The notes under the pieces: model-generated | What the model was told of the DNA's origin: nothing | Database searches by the model: none | The model's input: the letters and a program-made list of their open reading frames with translations, nothing else | Shown: positions 21,696 to 31,470 of the stretch, in pieces | Layout: each line of letters starts with the position of its first letter | Position numbering within the stretch: position 1 is the stretch's first letter | From: SAR86 cluster bacterium | GTDB lineage: Bacteria; Pseudomonadota; Gammaproteobacteria; Magnimaribacterales; Magnimaribacteraceae | Direction of reading: 5' to 3' | Length of the DNA stretch: 48,852 nucleotides | NCBI GenBank assembly: GCA_022447025.1 | Contig: JAKUUL010000002.1 | Coordinates: 1-48,852, forward strand | Made by a program: the position numbers and the translations under genes

Positions 21696-22124
21696 CTAAA
21701 TAAAGGGATCATAAGACCACTGAAGTAAGGCCTGTCTTTGCCTGGGTCTACAGCACATATCCCCTTTTTCACAGTTAGAGGTAATTCCACCTATATGGCG
21801 CGGCCCAAAAGTTTTCCATCTTTTAATCTGGAATTCATCTACACCAGGAATCCTTCTTCCTAAAAAATATCTGCAATACCACTGAAACCAACCCAGGGGA
21901 TCATCCGGCGTTATCCACCCTTTCTTTTTCCACACAGACATAGTCTGTCCAGACCTGATTTCAAAATAATTCAGCTTCTCATTAAATCCATCATTGCTCA
22001 GTTTCGCTTTTTTAAACCAAGCCTTGGGATACTCTCTAATGTCACCTTTAAAATACCAGCCTCCAAACACACCTAACTCAAGCATTTCTTGAGGGGTTAG
22101 TTGAGGACGAAATTCTTTTTTCAC
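21696..22124 (-). CDS. Uncharacterised Trp-rich protein, GTG start predicted
   Basis: VKKEFRPQLTPQEMLELGVFGGWYFKGDIREYP...GWITPDDPLGWFQWYCRYFLGRRIPGVDEFQIKRWKTF...CRPRQRQALLQWSYD. GTG (22124-22122) lies 2 nt after the upstream TAA; the listed ORF's first 18 aa look like artefactual overlap. Confidence 0.75.
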   Translation of the reverse strand: MKKEFRPQLTPQEMLELGVFGGWYFKGDIREYPKAWFKKAKLSNDGFNEKLNYFEIRSGQTMSVWKKKGWITPDDPLGWFQWYCRYFLGRRIPGVDEFQIKRWKTFGPRHIGGITSNCEKGDMCCRPRQRQALLQWSYDPFI

Positions 22125-22126
22125 GC

Positions 22127-22588
22127 TTATTCCACAAAGGGCAGAGCGGTGGCATGGAGTAAAAGAGGAGGGCAACATAGTTTGTCTATAGCGTCTGCGC
22201 TATCTTTAAACTTCGAGGCATAAACTTTGCTCATAAAGTTTTTTGCTTCTTTATTACCTCTTTCGGCAGCCAAAAGAAAATAAGTCTCTGACAAAGTTAA
22301 ATCTTTTAAAATTTTACCGCCCTTTGCATAAAGAATAGCTAAATTAAAAGGAGCTTTTGAGTGTCCTTGTCTGGTGGCCTCTTGAAACCAAAAGACGCTT
22401 TTTTCTAAATCTACATGAATACCTATACCAAGTGAATAATTAACGCCTGTGTTGTATTGGCTGACCATAACTCCCTGGGTTGCAAGGGAGAGGTCGTAAA
22501 CAAATTCTTTTTTTTCTCTTTCAAAATCAGCAAAAAGTCCCATAGAAACTAGGGCACTAAAAAAAAGCAGCGGTTTTAAACTTCTCAA
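22127..22588 (-). CDS. Exported Sel1-like repeat protein
   Basis: N-terminal hydrophobic segment; GVNYSLGIGIHVDLEKSVFWFQEATRQGHSKAPFNLAILYAKGG...LSETYFLLAAERGNKEA. Confidence 0.75.
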   Translation of the reverse strand: MRSLKPLLFFSALVSMGLFADFEREKKEFVYDLSLATQGVMVSQYNTGVNYSLGIGIHVDLEKSVFWFQEATRQGHSKAPFNLAILYAKGGKILKDLTLSETYFLLAAERGNKEAKNFMSKVYASKFKDSADAIDKLCCPPLLLHATALPFVE

Positions 22589-22605
22589 AATCTAATTCAA
22601 CAGGC

Positions 22606-23598
22606 TTATTCCATGCTGACAACAACCTTTCCTAACACTTTTCTATCTTCTAAAGATTTTATAGCTTCGCCGGCTTTTTCTAGAGGGTAGGCTTCACTCA
22701 CGAAAGGATTAATTTTTCCATCAGCATGCATTTGGAAAAGTTCTTCAAAATTTTCTTTGTTGATAGCCCTATCAAGGCCTGCAAATTGTCCCCAAAACAC
22801 ACCTATTATTTGGCATTCTTTAAGAAGGGTTAGGTTGAGGGGCATTTTAGGTATACCCGCTGTAAAACCTATAACCAGATATCTGCCATGTCTTTTTATT
22901 GCTCTTAAGGAAGGCTCTGCATAATCTCCTCCAACTATGTCATAGATCACATCAACACCCCCGCCAGAGATCTCTTTTATTTCATTAGACAACTTTTTCT
23001 GAGCGTCCCTGTCCATTTCTCTCGGATAGATTATTCCTTCATCAGCGCCTTCTTTTTTACATAAATCTAATTTCTCTTGGGAAGAAACTCCTGCCAACAC
23101 TTTAGCCCCCATAGCTTTGGCAACGTGTATAGCGGTTATACCAAGGCCGCCTCCAGCTCCAAGAATTAAAATAGTTTCTCCTTCTTTAAGTTCCCCTCTT
23201 TGCTTAAGCCCATGAATAGTTGTTCCGTAATTAAGAGAGAATCCGGCTGCTATTTTAAAATCCATAGTTTCCGGTAAAGGCATAAGCTGTTGTTCAAAAT
23301 ATGCTCCTTTCTCAGCTAAACCACCCGATCCAATATTACCCATTACTCGGTCACCTTCTTTAAATTGAGAAACACCATTGCCTACAGAAGATACTATCCC
23401 CGAAATCTCACCTCCTGGGCTGAATGGGAAGGGAGGTTTAAATTGATATAGTCCTTGTACAATCAAAACATCTGGAAAGCTTATTCCAGTAGCTTTTATA
23501 TCTACAACTACCTGGCCGTCTCCCGCTACAGGATCAGGCACCTCTTCTATTCCATGAGACTCTATAGGCCCAAATTCTTTACAAACGAATGCTTTCAT
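22606..23598 (-). CDS. Zinc-type/quinone oxidoreductase-like NADPH dehydrogenase (MDR family)
   Basis: FPFSPGGEISGIVSSVG, ILILGAGGGLGITAIHVAKAMGAKVLAG, GVDVIYDIVGGDY. Confidence 0.88.
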   Translation of the reverse strand: MKAFVCKEFGPIESHGIEEVPDPVAGDGQVVVDIKATGISFPDVLIVQGLYQFKPPFPFSPGGEISGIVSSVGNGVSQFKEGDRVMGNIGSGGLAEKGAYFEQQLMPLPETMDFKIAAGFSLNYGTTIHGLKQRGELKEGETILILGAGGGLGITAIHVAKAMGAKVLAGVSSQEKLDLCKKEGADEGIIYPREMDRDAQKKLSNEIKEISGGGVDVIYDIVGGDYAEPSLRAIKRHGRYLVIGFTAGIPKMPLNLTLLKECQIIGVFWGQFAGLDRAINKENFEELFQMHADGKINPFVSEAYPLEKAGEAIKSLEDRKVLGKVVVSME

Positions 23599-23657
23599 TT
23601 AAATGCTCTCCTTAATTACATCTTCCTAATGATACGTTACTAATAAGTTTAATAAGG

Positions 23658-25223
23658 TCAAGAAACTTTATTCAAGAATTCTGCTAAATACTCCTCAAAA
23701 GGAGGGCTTTTCTGTGACTCCATCTTCTTTTGCTGCTCTTTTGATAAGGAAGCCTCTCTTTTAAATTCTTCTTCTCTAGAATTATTATAGTTTTCAAAAA
23801 AAGCTAAGTTCTTTTCTGCTATTTCCATGCCTAGCTCTTCATGTGAGACGTTGTCGCTAGTTAATCTTTCTATTACTTTACCGCTAGGGGTTAAATTTAA
23901 GTCTTCTATTTTCTCTTTTTGCGTTTTTAATGATTCACTCCAGCGATTATTTTTTTCTTCGAAAACGAATGTCCCTGATTCTTCAGATATCTGGTTCATT
24001 TCTTCAAGTAATTCATTCGCTAATTCACTTACACTGGCTTCGCCTCTTTGAGCATAAATTTTTAAATTTGGATTTCGTCCCTCATTGACAATTTTTTTAT
24101 GATTTTCTTTTAAGAGGCTTGCCTCTTTTTTGTCGAGAGGCGGACTCTCTTTAGTAAAGCAAAAAAGCAAAAAAGCATCCAAAAAATCTATTTGGCTCCT
24201 ATCTATTCCTATGGGATTAAAAGGATCCAAATCAACACACCTAAGTTCAAGATACTCTATGCCCTGAGAGTTTAAAATATTAATTGGTCTTTCACCTGAT
24301 GGGCAGATTCTTTTTGGCCTAATTGTACTGTAGTACTCATTTTCTATTTGTATCACTGAAGTATTTAATTGGATTCTTTGTTCATCCGAAAATTCACCTA
24401 TATTTTCGTACTCAGCATGAGTCTTGGTTAATGCTGTTTTTAAGTCTTGAATATATTCTTGAATTGAATTTATAGAAATATTGAGGTCATCTTGCGTTTC
24501 ACTGATGTAGCCTAGGTCGCCCATACGTAAAGAAGTAGCTTGTTCTTTAAAATAACTTCCTTTGGCTGACTTCTCAAAGCTACTCAAATTTTTTTCTGTA
24601 AAAGTTTCTGAGAAAGCCGGTGAAGCTCCAAAAAGTAAAAAATATAACCACTCAAATCTCTTAAAATTTCTTGCCATACCAAGGTATATTTCACTTTTAA
24701 TATCTTTAATTTCTTCATCTTTGAGGCCTTTAAAATCAGCTATCTTCAAGAAAAAGTTATCAGGAAAAGAGAAGTTGTAATGAATTCCTGCAATAGCCTG
24801 CATTTTGCTCCCATACCTGTGAGCCAGGCCTCTTCTGTAGACAGATTTCATCATTCCAGAATTAGAGGTTCCATATTCCCCTATGCCAACATCTTCATAA
24901 GCATCTATAGAGCCGGGCATACTCAAGGGCCACAAAAGCTCTTTATCAATGGACTTGTGCACAAAGGAGTGAAGGTCAGTCAAAAAGCTTAAACAGTTGT
25001 CTACATCTGTAAAAGTAGGAGTTACAAGCTCAAGAAGGGCTTCAGAAAAATCGGTAGTTATGAATGCATTTGTAAGGGCAGAGCCCAGCTCATCAGGATG
25101 TTTTTTCTTGGAAATAGATCCTTGAGAATCTATCCGTAAGCTTTCTTTTTCAATGCCTCTTTTTATGGATTTAAGGTCATCCAAAGCACCGGCTTCCCTA
25201 AGGTCCTTTAAGCTTAAATGCAT
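23658..25223 (-). CDS. gshA: Glutamate-cysteine ligase
   Basis: IKRGIEKESLRID, TTDFSEALLELVTP, QAIAGIHYNFSFPD, EYLELRCVDLDPFNPIGID. Confidence 0.93.
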   Translation of the reverse strand: MHLSLKDLREAGALDDLKSIKRGIEKESLRIDSQGSISKKKHPDELGSALTNAFITTDFSEALLELVTPTFTDVDNCLSFLTDLHSFVHKSIDKELLWPLSMPGSIDAYEDVGIGEYGTSNSGMMKSVYRRGLAHRYGSKMQAIAGIHYNFSFPDNFFLKIADFKGLKDEEIKDIKSEIYLGMARNFKRFEWLYFLLFGASPAFSETFTEKNLSSFEKSAKGSYFKEQATSLRMGDLGYISETQDDLNISINSIQEYIQDLKTALTKTHAEYENIGEFSDEQRIQLNTSVIQIENEYYSTIRPKRICPSGERPINILNSQGIEYLELRCVDLDPFNPIGIDRSQIDFLDAFLLFCFTKESPPLDKKEASLLKENHKKIVNEGRNPNLKIYAQRGEASVSELANELLEEMNQISEESGTFVFEEKNNRWSESLKTQKEKIEDLNLTPSGKVIERLTSDNVSHEELGMEIAEKNLAFFENYNNSREEEFKREASLSKEQQKKMESQKSPPFEEYLAEFLNKVS

Positions 25224-25235
25224 GATTATTAAAGT

Positions 25236-26771
25236 TTAACTAGCTTTAGGCCCAGCCTCTACAATTTCTCGGGCTACATCGAATTTAGTAAAATTTTCGG
25301 TGAATTGGTTTATTAATTTATTCTCGTAAGATTCATATAGAGAGGGGTCCTTCCAGTTCCTTATGGGATTAAGTAGGTTACTGTCTACTCCTTCTAAGGA
25401 AGTGGGCACCTGTAAATTCATACCTTCTATCTTTTCGGTATCTACGGAGTTTAATTTTCCTGTTTGAATTGCATTTATAATCTTTCTAGTTACAGGGATG
25501 TCAAAACGGGTTCCGATACCATAAGGACCGCCTGTCCAACCAGTATTTACAAGGTAAACATGACTACCGAATGCCTCAATTCTGTCCATAAGTAAATTGG
25601 CATATACTCCTGCAGGTCTCGGAAAGAAAGGCGCTCCATAGCAGGTTGAGAAGGTAGTTTTAAAAGCCTCTGTAGAGCCAACTTCCGTAGAGCCAACAGC
25701 TGCTGTATATCCGCTTAAAAAATGATAAGCGGCAGCTTCTTTACTTAAAATGGATACTGGAGGTATAACTCCCGAAAGATCACAGGTTAGAAAGATAACT
25801 GATTGGGGCTCTCCAGCAGAATTTTCATTAGCTCTTTTTTCGATATGTTCTCGTGGATAAACCACTCTAGTGTTTTCAGTTAAAGAAGAGTCGCTGTAGT
25901 CCGGAATTTTAGTCTCTGGGTCAATAATTACATTCTCCATAACACTACCGTGTTTTATAGCATCCCAAATAACGGGTTCATTTTGTTGAGTGAGATCAAT
26001 GCACTTGGCATAACAACCCCCCTCAAAATTAAAGACAGATCCTTTGCTCCATCCGTGCTCATCGTCTCCTATTAAGTCTCTATCAGGGTCTGCGGAAAGG
26101 GTTGTTTTTCCTGTGCCCGATAACCCAAAGAAAAGACACACATCACCCTCTTGGCCAACATTTGCTGCGCAATGCATAGGAAGAACATTTTTTTCCGGCA
26201 AAAGAAAATTTTGAACTGAAAACATAGACTTCTTCATTTCACCTGCATATTGCATACCTGCGAGTAGCACCTTTTTTTCTGTAAAATTAATGATTACTGC
26301 TCCATCACTATTGGTCCCATCTCTTTCAGGATCGCAAACAAATTCTGGAGCGCTCATAACAGACCAAGTTTCTTTATTAGATGGGTTAAAAACCTCTGGT
26401 CGTATAAACATTTGCTTGCCAAAAAGATTGTGCCAAGCCCACTCTGTTTGAATTTCTACCGGAATATAATGTTCTTTGTGCTCTCCTACATGCAAACTTG
26501 AAGTAAAAACACCCTTTTCAGATAAATAAAACTCAACTCTTTTCCAAAGAGAATTAAACTTTTCGCTATCAAAGGGTCTGTTTACTTCACCCCAGTCAAC
26601 CATAGACTCTGTAATAAGATCCTTAACAATAAATCTGTCCAAGGGACTTCGCCCAGTTCTTTTACCAGTTTTAACTAATAGAGCTCCATTGGCTGCTATC
26701 TCGCCTTCACCTCTGCTAAGGGAAAGCTCTATAAGCTCATCTTGGTTTAAGTCTTCCTGTATTTTTGCCAT
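25236..26771 (-). CDS. pckA: Phosphoenolpyruvate carboxykinase (ATP)
   Basis: [59 protein letters not shown]. Confidence 0.97.
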   Translation of the reverse strand: MAKIQEDLNQDELIELSLSRGEGEIAANGALLVKTGKRTGRSPLDRFIVKDLITESMVDWGEVNRPFDSEKFNSLWKRVEFYLSEKGVFTSSLHVGEHKEHYIPVEIQTEWAWHNLFGKQMFIRPEVFNPSNKETWSVMSAPEFVCDPERDGTNSDGAVIINFTEKKVLLAGMQYAGEMKKSMFSVQNFLLPEKNVLPMHCAANVGQEGDVCLFFGLSGTGKTTLSADPDRDLIGDDEHGWSKGSVFNFEGGCYAKCIDLTQQNEPVIWDAIKHGSVMENVIIDPETKIPDYSDSSLTENTRVVYPREHIEKRANENSAGEPQSVIFLTCDLSGVIPPVSILSKEAAAYHFLSGYTAAVGSTEVGSTEAFKTTFSTCYGAPFFPRPAGVYANLLMDRIEAFGSHVYLVNTGWTGGPYGIGTRFDIPVTRKIINAIQTGKLNSVDTEKIEGMNLQVPTSLEGVDSNLLNPIRNWKDPSLYESYENKLINQFTENFTKFDVAREIVEAGPKAS

Positions 26772-26810
26772 GGGAGTCGGGATGATTAAATGCGCATTAT
26801 AGATATATAT

Positions 26811-27332
26811 TTAACTTTTAGAATGCAATTTCTTTGAAATAAATAAAGAAACCATGGCATAAATAAATAGGGCCACAAAAGCTACCAGTAACCACCCTGG
26901 AATACTGATACCGAGAAATGACCAGAGAACTTCTGCACAGTTTCCATCTCCACGAATAGCAAGCATAAAAACTTCCAAAATAGGCAGGGTTTCAAAGAGG
27001 TAGTCTATATCTGGTCCACAAGTAGGGACCAGCTCGGGTGGAAGGTTTTGAAGGTACAGCTGTCTAATTGAAAGCGATATCCCACAGACAATAATTGCGA
27101 TAGTAAGGCCTATATAAGATCTAAAAATTATTAATGATTGGTTTTTATGTAAGAAACCAACAAGAGACAATAGGATTACAAGGTATACACAGGCTCTTTG
27201 AGCATAACAAAGCAGGCACGGCTCGAGTAACAGCATATGCTCAAAAAGTAGAGCTACAATGATTAAGGCGAGACTAGTAGTTCCCAGAAGTACAAAAATC
27301 CTTCTACTGTCTGAAAATAACAAATCTAGCAT
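26811..27332 (-). CDS. dsbB: Disulfide bond formation protein B
   Basis: EPCLLCYAQRACVY (CXXC) plus the second pair PTCGPD...GNCAEVLWSFLGISIPGW; four TM. Confidence 0.92.
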   Translation of the reverse strand: MLDLLFSDSRRIFVLLGTTSLALIIVALLFEHMLLLEPCLLCYAQRACVYLVILLSLVGFLHKNQSLIIFRSYIGLTIAIIVCGISLSIRQLYLQNLPPELVPTCGPDIDYLFETLPILEVFMLAIRGDGNCAEVLWSFLGISIPGWLLVAFVALFIYAMVSLFISKKLHSKS

Positions 27333-27336
27333 TTAA

Positions 27337-30033
27337 TTAGTGGGCTTGATCCCAATTTTTCCCTATACCAATTTCCACTTCGAGTGGGACTGAAAGCTTC
27401 GCTGCTTTTGACATAGAATCAGTTAAGATTTTTGTCACCTTTTCGGTGTCTTTTTCATGAGATTCAACTACCAGTTCATCGTGAACCTGAAGAATTAATT
27501 TAGCATCAATTTTTTGTTTCTTTAAGGAATCATTTACAGATAACATGGCTTTTTTCATTATGTCGGCTGCAGTACCTTGCACTGGAGCATTAATCGCCAC
27601 CCTTTCCGCAGCCTGTCTTCTTATGGCATTCCCAGTAGAAATTTCTGGGAGATAGAGCCTTCGTCCATAAAGAGTTTCAACATAGCCTATTTTTTTGGCT
27701 TCGGTCTTTGTTTTGTTCATATATTTTCTAACCCCCGGGTATCTAGAAAAATAAATGTCCATGTATTCGGCTGCTAAATTTCTGTTGATGCCCAATTGCT
27801 TACTTAGACCGAAAGCAGAAATACCATAGATGAGACCAAAGTTTATTGCCTTAGCACTTCTTCTTTGGTCGGGCTCAACTTCTTGTAGATCAACTTCAAA
27901 AACTTCGCTTGCAGTACTGGAGTGAATATCTTGTCCCTCTTTAAAGGCCTTTAATAGGCCTTCATCCTTAGATAAATGGGCTATTACTCTTAGCTCTATT
28001 TGAGAATAGTCAGCGGATATTAGTTGATATCCGTTTGGGGCCTCAAACGCCTGTCTTATCCTTCTTCCATCTTCTGTCTTAATAGGTATATTTTGTAAAT
28101 TAGGATCTGAGGAAGAAAGCCTTCCTGTTGATGTTCCAGTTTGGTTGAAAGAAGTATGAATCCTTCCTGTACTTGGAGAAATTTGTAAAGGGAGCTTATC
28201 AGTATAAGTAGATTTAAGTTTGCTGAGGGTTCTGTGTTCTAAAATGATTTTGGGCAGCTCATAATCCTCAGAAAGTTGTTGAAGAACATTTTCTGCTGTC
28301 GATGGCTGACCACCTGGAGTTTTCTGAAGGATAGGGTATTTTAGTTTTTCAAAAAATATTTCTTGGAGCTGTTTAGGAGACCCTAAATTAAATTCTTGAT
28401 CAGCCAATTCATAAGCTTCAGTTTCTAGCTTTGTAATTCTTTCGCTGAAGTTTTTAGATTGAGCCTTTAAAACTCTTTCATTTACTAGAGTTCCTGCCCG
28501 CTCCATGTCTGACAATACCGTTATCAATGGTATTTCAACTTCTTCTAATAAAGTATTTAAGACAGGTTCCTTTGCTAATCTTGATTTAAATTCTTCATGA
28601 AGTTGAAAAGTTATATCCGCATCTTCAGAAGCATAATGAACAGCTTGGTCCATTGGAACCAGATCAAAAGTAACTTGCTTTACTCCTTTTCCAGCAACTT
28701 CCTCAAAAGTTGTGGTCTTGTATTTCAAATAGTGTTGAGCCAAAGCATCTAAATTGTGTCTGGTAGCTGTGCTATTTAAAACATAACTCATTAACATAGT
28801 GTCGTTCTCAAAAGAATCTAAATTAATTCCGTATCTAGTAAGGATATTTCTATCGAATTTAATGTTTTGTCCAACAATCTTTATTTTTTCTGATTCAAGG
28901 ACAGGCTTTAACTTTTCTAAAACAGTATCTACAGATAACTGCTCTTCTTCTTGATGGCCTAGGGGTATATAGGCTGCCTCTCCTGATTTCACTGACAGAG
29001 AAATTCCTACCAATTTTGCATCCATGTAATCTAGGCCTGTAGTCTCAGTATCCAAGGCCAATAAAGAGCTTTTCTTTATTTTAGTTACCCAGTTTTCAAG
29101 CTGTTTAATTTTGGTTATAAGTTCATATTTTGATTTCTTTGTTACCTCTTCTTTTACTTCCTTTTGGGGCGTTTCTTCTTTTTCTAACCAGGCTTTAAAT
29201 TCTAGTTCTGTATAAAGCTCTTCCAATAATTTTTTATTTCGTTTACCTACCATTAAGTCCTTTACACCCACTTCCAATGAAACATCTTTTTTTATGGTTA
29301 CTAATTCCTTTGAAATATGTAATTGGCTGAGTCCATTCCTTAGATTTTCACCCACTTTTCCTGAAATCTTTTCTGCATTTTTTATAATTTCATCAAGGCT
29401 TCCATATTCTACAAGCCATTTGACAGCAGTTTTCGGCCCTACTTTTTCGACACCTGGTACGTTGTCTGATGTGTCGCCAACCAGAGCAAGGTAGTCAATA
29501 ATTAATTCTGGCTTAACTCCAAATTTATTTTCTACCCCCTTTTCATCCAGAAGCTCATTGCTCATGGTGTTTACAACCTTGATGTACTTGTTAACAAGCT
29601 GAGTCATATCCTTATCACCTGTCGAAATAACAGTATCTAAACCTGCTTCACTTGCTTCTTTGGCTAAAGTTCCAATTACATCATCTGCTTCCACCCCCTT
29701 TATGCTCAAAAGCTTTATACCCAAAGCTTCAATAATCTGATTGATTGGCTCAATCTGTGCAACCAGGTCTTCAGGCATTGGGGGTCTGTTTGCCTTGTAG
29801 TCTTTATACATTTCATGTCTAAAAGTTTTACCTTTTGCGTCAAAAATTACTGCAAGCGGGCTTCTTGGATGATCTAAAAGGATCTTATTTATCATGCTAA
29901 TGACCCCTCTAATTGCTCCTGTTGGTTGATTTTTTGAGCTCATTAAAGGAGGAAGCGCATGGTAAGCCCTGTAGAGATAGGAAGATCCATCTATAAGGAT
30001 GAGGGGGTTTTCAGTAGAGTTTTCTTCTGACAT
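27337..30033 (-). CDS. polA: DNA polymerase I
   Basis: 5'-nuclease (LIDGSSYLYRAYHALPPL), 3'-5' exo (ALDTETTGLDYMDAKLVGIS), pol A (SADYSQIELRVIAHLSKD, RRSAKAINFGLIYG, QVHDELVVE). Confidence 0.98.
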   Translation of the reverse strand: MSEENSTENPLILIDGSSYLYRAYHALPPLMSSKNQPTGAIRGVISMINKILLDHPRSPLAVIFDAKGKTFRHEMYKDYKANRPPMPEDLVAQIEPINQIIEALGIKLLSIKGVEADDVIGTLAKEASEAGLDTVISTGDKDMTQLVNKYIKVVNTMSNELLDEKGVENKFGVKPELIIDYLALVGDTSDNVPGVEKVGPKTAVKWLVEYGSLDEIIKNAEKISGKVGENLRNGLSQLHISKELVTIKKDVSLEVGVKDLMVGKRNKKLLEELYTELEFKAWLEKEETPQKEVKEEVTKKSKYELITKIKQLENWVTKIKKSSLLALDTETTGLDYMDAKLVGISLSVKSGEAAYIPLGHQEEEQLSVDTVLEKLKPVLESEKIKIVGQNIKFDRNILTRYGINLDSFENDTMLMSYVLNSTATRHNLDALAQHYLKYKTTTFEEVAGKGVKQVTFDLVPMDQAVHYASEDADITFQLHEEFKSRLAKEPVLNTLLEEVEIPLITVLSDMERAGTLVNERVLKAQSKNFSERITKLETEAYELADQEFNLGSPKQLQEIFFEKLKYPILQKTPGGQPSTAENVLQQLSEDYELPKIILEHRTLSKLKSTYTDKLPLQISPSTGRIHTSFNQTGTSTGRLSSSDPNLQNIPIKTEDGRRIRQAFEAPNGYQLISADYSQIELRVIAHLSKDEGLLKAFKEGQDIHSSTASEVFEVDLQEVEPDQRRSAKAINFGLIYGISAFGLSKQLGINRNLAAEYMDIYFSRYPGVRKYMNKTKTEAKKIGYVETLYGRRLYLPEISTGNAIRRQAAERVAINAPVQGTAADIMKKAMLSVNDSLKKQKIDAKLILQVHDELVVESHEKDTEKVTKILTDSMSKAAKLSVPLEVEIGIGKNWDQAH

Positions 30034-30154
30034 CTAATTTCTTTTCTCGTTTGATTCTCGTGAGTCTATCCTTAACTACTGCCTTGTAAACCTTTATGAA
30101 CTTTTCGTTATATTTTTAGTCTTATTTTATACCTAAGTTAGTTAATTGATGGAT

Positions 30155-30185
30155 GCCCCGGGTATTTCCCCAAAGTACTCGGGGC
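30155..30185. other. Strong stem-loop in the polA-engB intergenic region
   Basis: GCCCCGGGTA / TACTCGGGGC arms (30155-30164 and 30176-30185), 11-nt loop; 10-bp stem with one G.U wobble on the plus strand. Confidence 0.6.
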
Positions 30186-30186
30186 C

Positions 30187-30795
30187 TTAAGCCTCAAGCC
30201 AATCTCCAAGAAAATCTGTTAACCCCTCCAAGCCGATGTTCTTTTTTGAAGAGAAAGCTATCGCTCCCCCTATAAGGTTCATTTCTTTAATAGTTGAGTT
30301 CGCCTTTTTTACCTCTTCTTTAACTTTACTTGTAGAAAGCTTATCTGACTTATTAAGCAGTATTAAAAGGGCAGTGTTTGTTTTATGACACCAGTCTATA
30401 AGAGTTAAGTCTGATTCTTTAAATGGATGTCTTATATCCATTATTACTACTAAACCTCTAAGACTTTTACGAAAAGTAAGGTAATCATTAATAAACCTTG
30501 CCCATTCTTTCTGAGTTTTTTTAGATACTTTGGCAAAACCATACCCAGGAAGGTCAGCAATTCTTCTCATCTTTTGGTCATCTAGACAAAAAATATTGAT
30601 TGCTCGAGTCCTTCCAGGAGTTTTGCTGGTTTTAGCAAGCTTCTTATTTCCTGCAAGAGCATTTAAGACACTAGATTTTCCCGAGTTCGACCTACCGCAA
30701 AAAGCTATTTCTATTCCTCGGTCTTCAGGAAGGTCCTTTAATGAAAATCCACTAAGCAGAAACCTTGTATTAGAAAAAATATTTTGTGAATTCAT
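30187..30795 (-). CDS. engB: Ribosome biogenesis GTP-binding protein EngB/YihA
   Basis: IAFCGRSNSGKSSVLNALAG, KTPGRTRAIN, DLPGYGFAKVS, LNKSDKLS; ATG at 30795 or upstream GTG at 30816. Confidence 0.94.
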   Translation of the reverse strand: MNSQNIFSNTRFLLSGFSLKDLPEDRGIEIAFCGRSNSGKSSVLNALAGNKKLAKTSKTPGRTRAINIFCLDDQKMRRIADLPGYGFAKVSKKTQKEWARFINDYLTFRKSLRGLVVIMDIRHPFKESDLTLIDWCHKTNTALLILLNKSDKLSTSKVKEEVKKANSTIKEMNLIGGAIAFSSKKNIGLEGLTDFLGDWLEA

Positions 30796-30832
30796 AGCTC
30801 TGTTTAAATTAAACACCTGGTAAAGGTTGGTA

Positions 30833-30846
30833 TATAATCCTCGCCC
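30833..30846 (+). promoter_or_regulatory. Predicted -10 element (TATAAT) with GC-rich discriminator upstream of cytochrome c4
   Basis: TTAAAC (30809-30814), 18 nt, TATAAT (30833-30838), then CCTCGCCC. Confidence 0.45.
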
Positions 30847-30873
30847 GTATCACCAATTAGCGCAAGCATTTCT

Positions 30874-31470
30874 ATGAATTTAACAAGGCTGTTTATTACT
30901 TTATTTGCGATCCTGCTTATAGGCGCTGGAGATATCCAGTCAGGAAAAGAAAAATCTCAAATATGCGCAGCTTGTCATGCAGACGATGGTAATAGTGTAG
31001 TGGGTTTATGGCCATCACTTGCAGGCCAAAACCAAAAGTATTTATTGAAACAATTAAAGTTAATTCAGTCTGAGGAAAGATATATAGCCGAAATGAAGGG
31101 GCAATTGGATGGATATACAGATCAGGATCTTCAAGATATTGCAGCTTTCTATGCGGCCAATAAAAATAAAATTGGGCAAGCCTCTGCTGATTTGGTAGAT
31201 CAGGGTTTTAAACTCTATTATTCTGGTAGCCTGGAAAAAGGCATACCTGCTTGCACAGCATGTCACTCACCCAAGGGTACAGGTAATGACCTAGCGGGAT
31301 ATCCTCTATTGAGTGGACAAAAAACTGAATATATTGCTAAAACCTTGAAAGACTATCGGACTGGTGAAAGACAATATTCTGAAGAGTCTGCAATCATGGT
31401 ATCGATAGCATATAAGCTCGATGATAAAGAAATAGAAGCTTTAGCAAGTTTTATAAATGGTCTTTATTAA
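30874..31470 (+). CDS. Dihaem cytochrome c4
   Basis: Signal peptide; two haem motifs CAACH and CTACH in duplicated domains. Confidence 0.92.
   Translation: MNLTRLFITLFAILLIGAGDIQSGKEKSQICAACHADDGNSVVGLWPSLAGQNQKYLLKQLKLIQSEERYIAEMKGQLDGYTDQDLQDIAAFYAANKNKIGQASADLVDQGFKLYYSGSLEKGIPACTACHSPKGTGNDLAGYPLLSGQKTEYIAKTLKDYRTGERQYSEESAIMVSIAYKLDDKEIEALASFINGLY

Noticed and set aside
22125-22178. N-terminal 18 aa of the listed 160-aa ORF (MLPSSFTPCHRSALCGIS)
   Set aside because: It overlaps the Sel1 protein gene in another frame; the GTG at 22124 immediately after the Sel1 stop is the better start.
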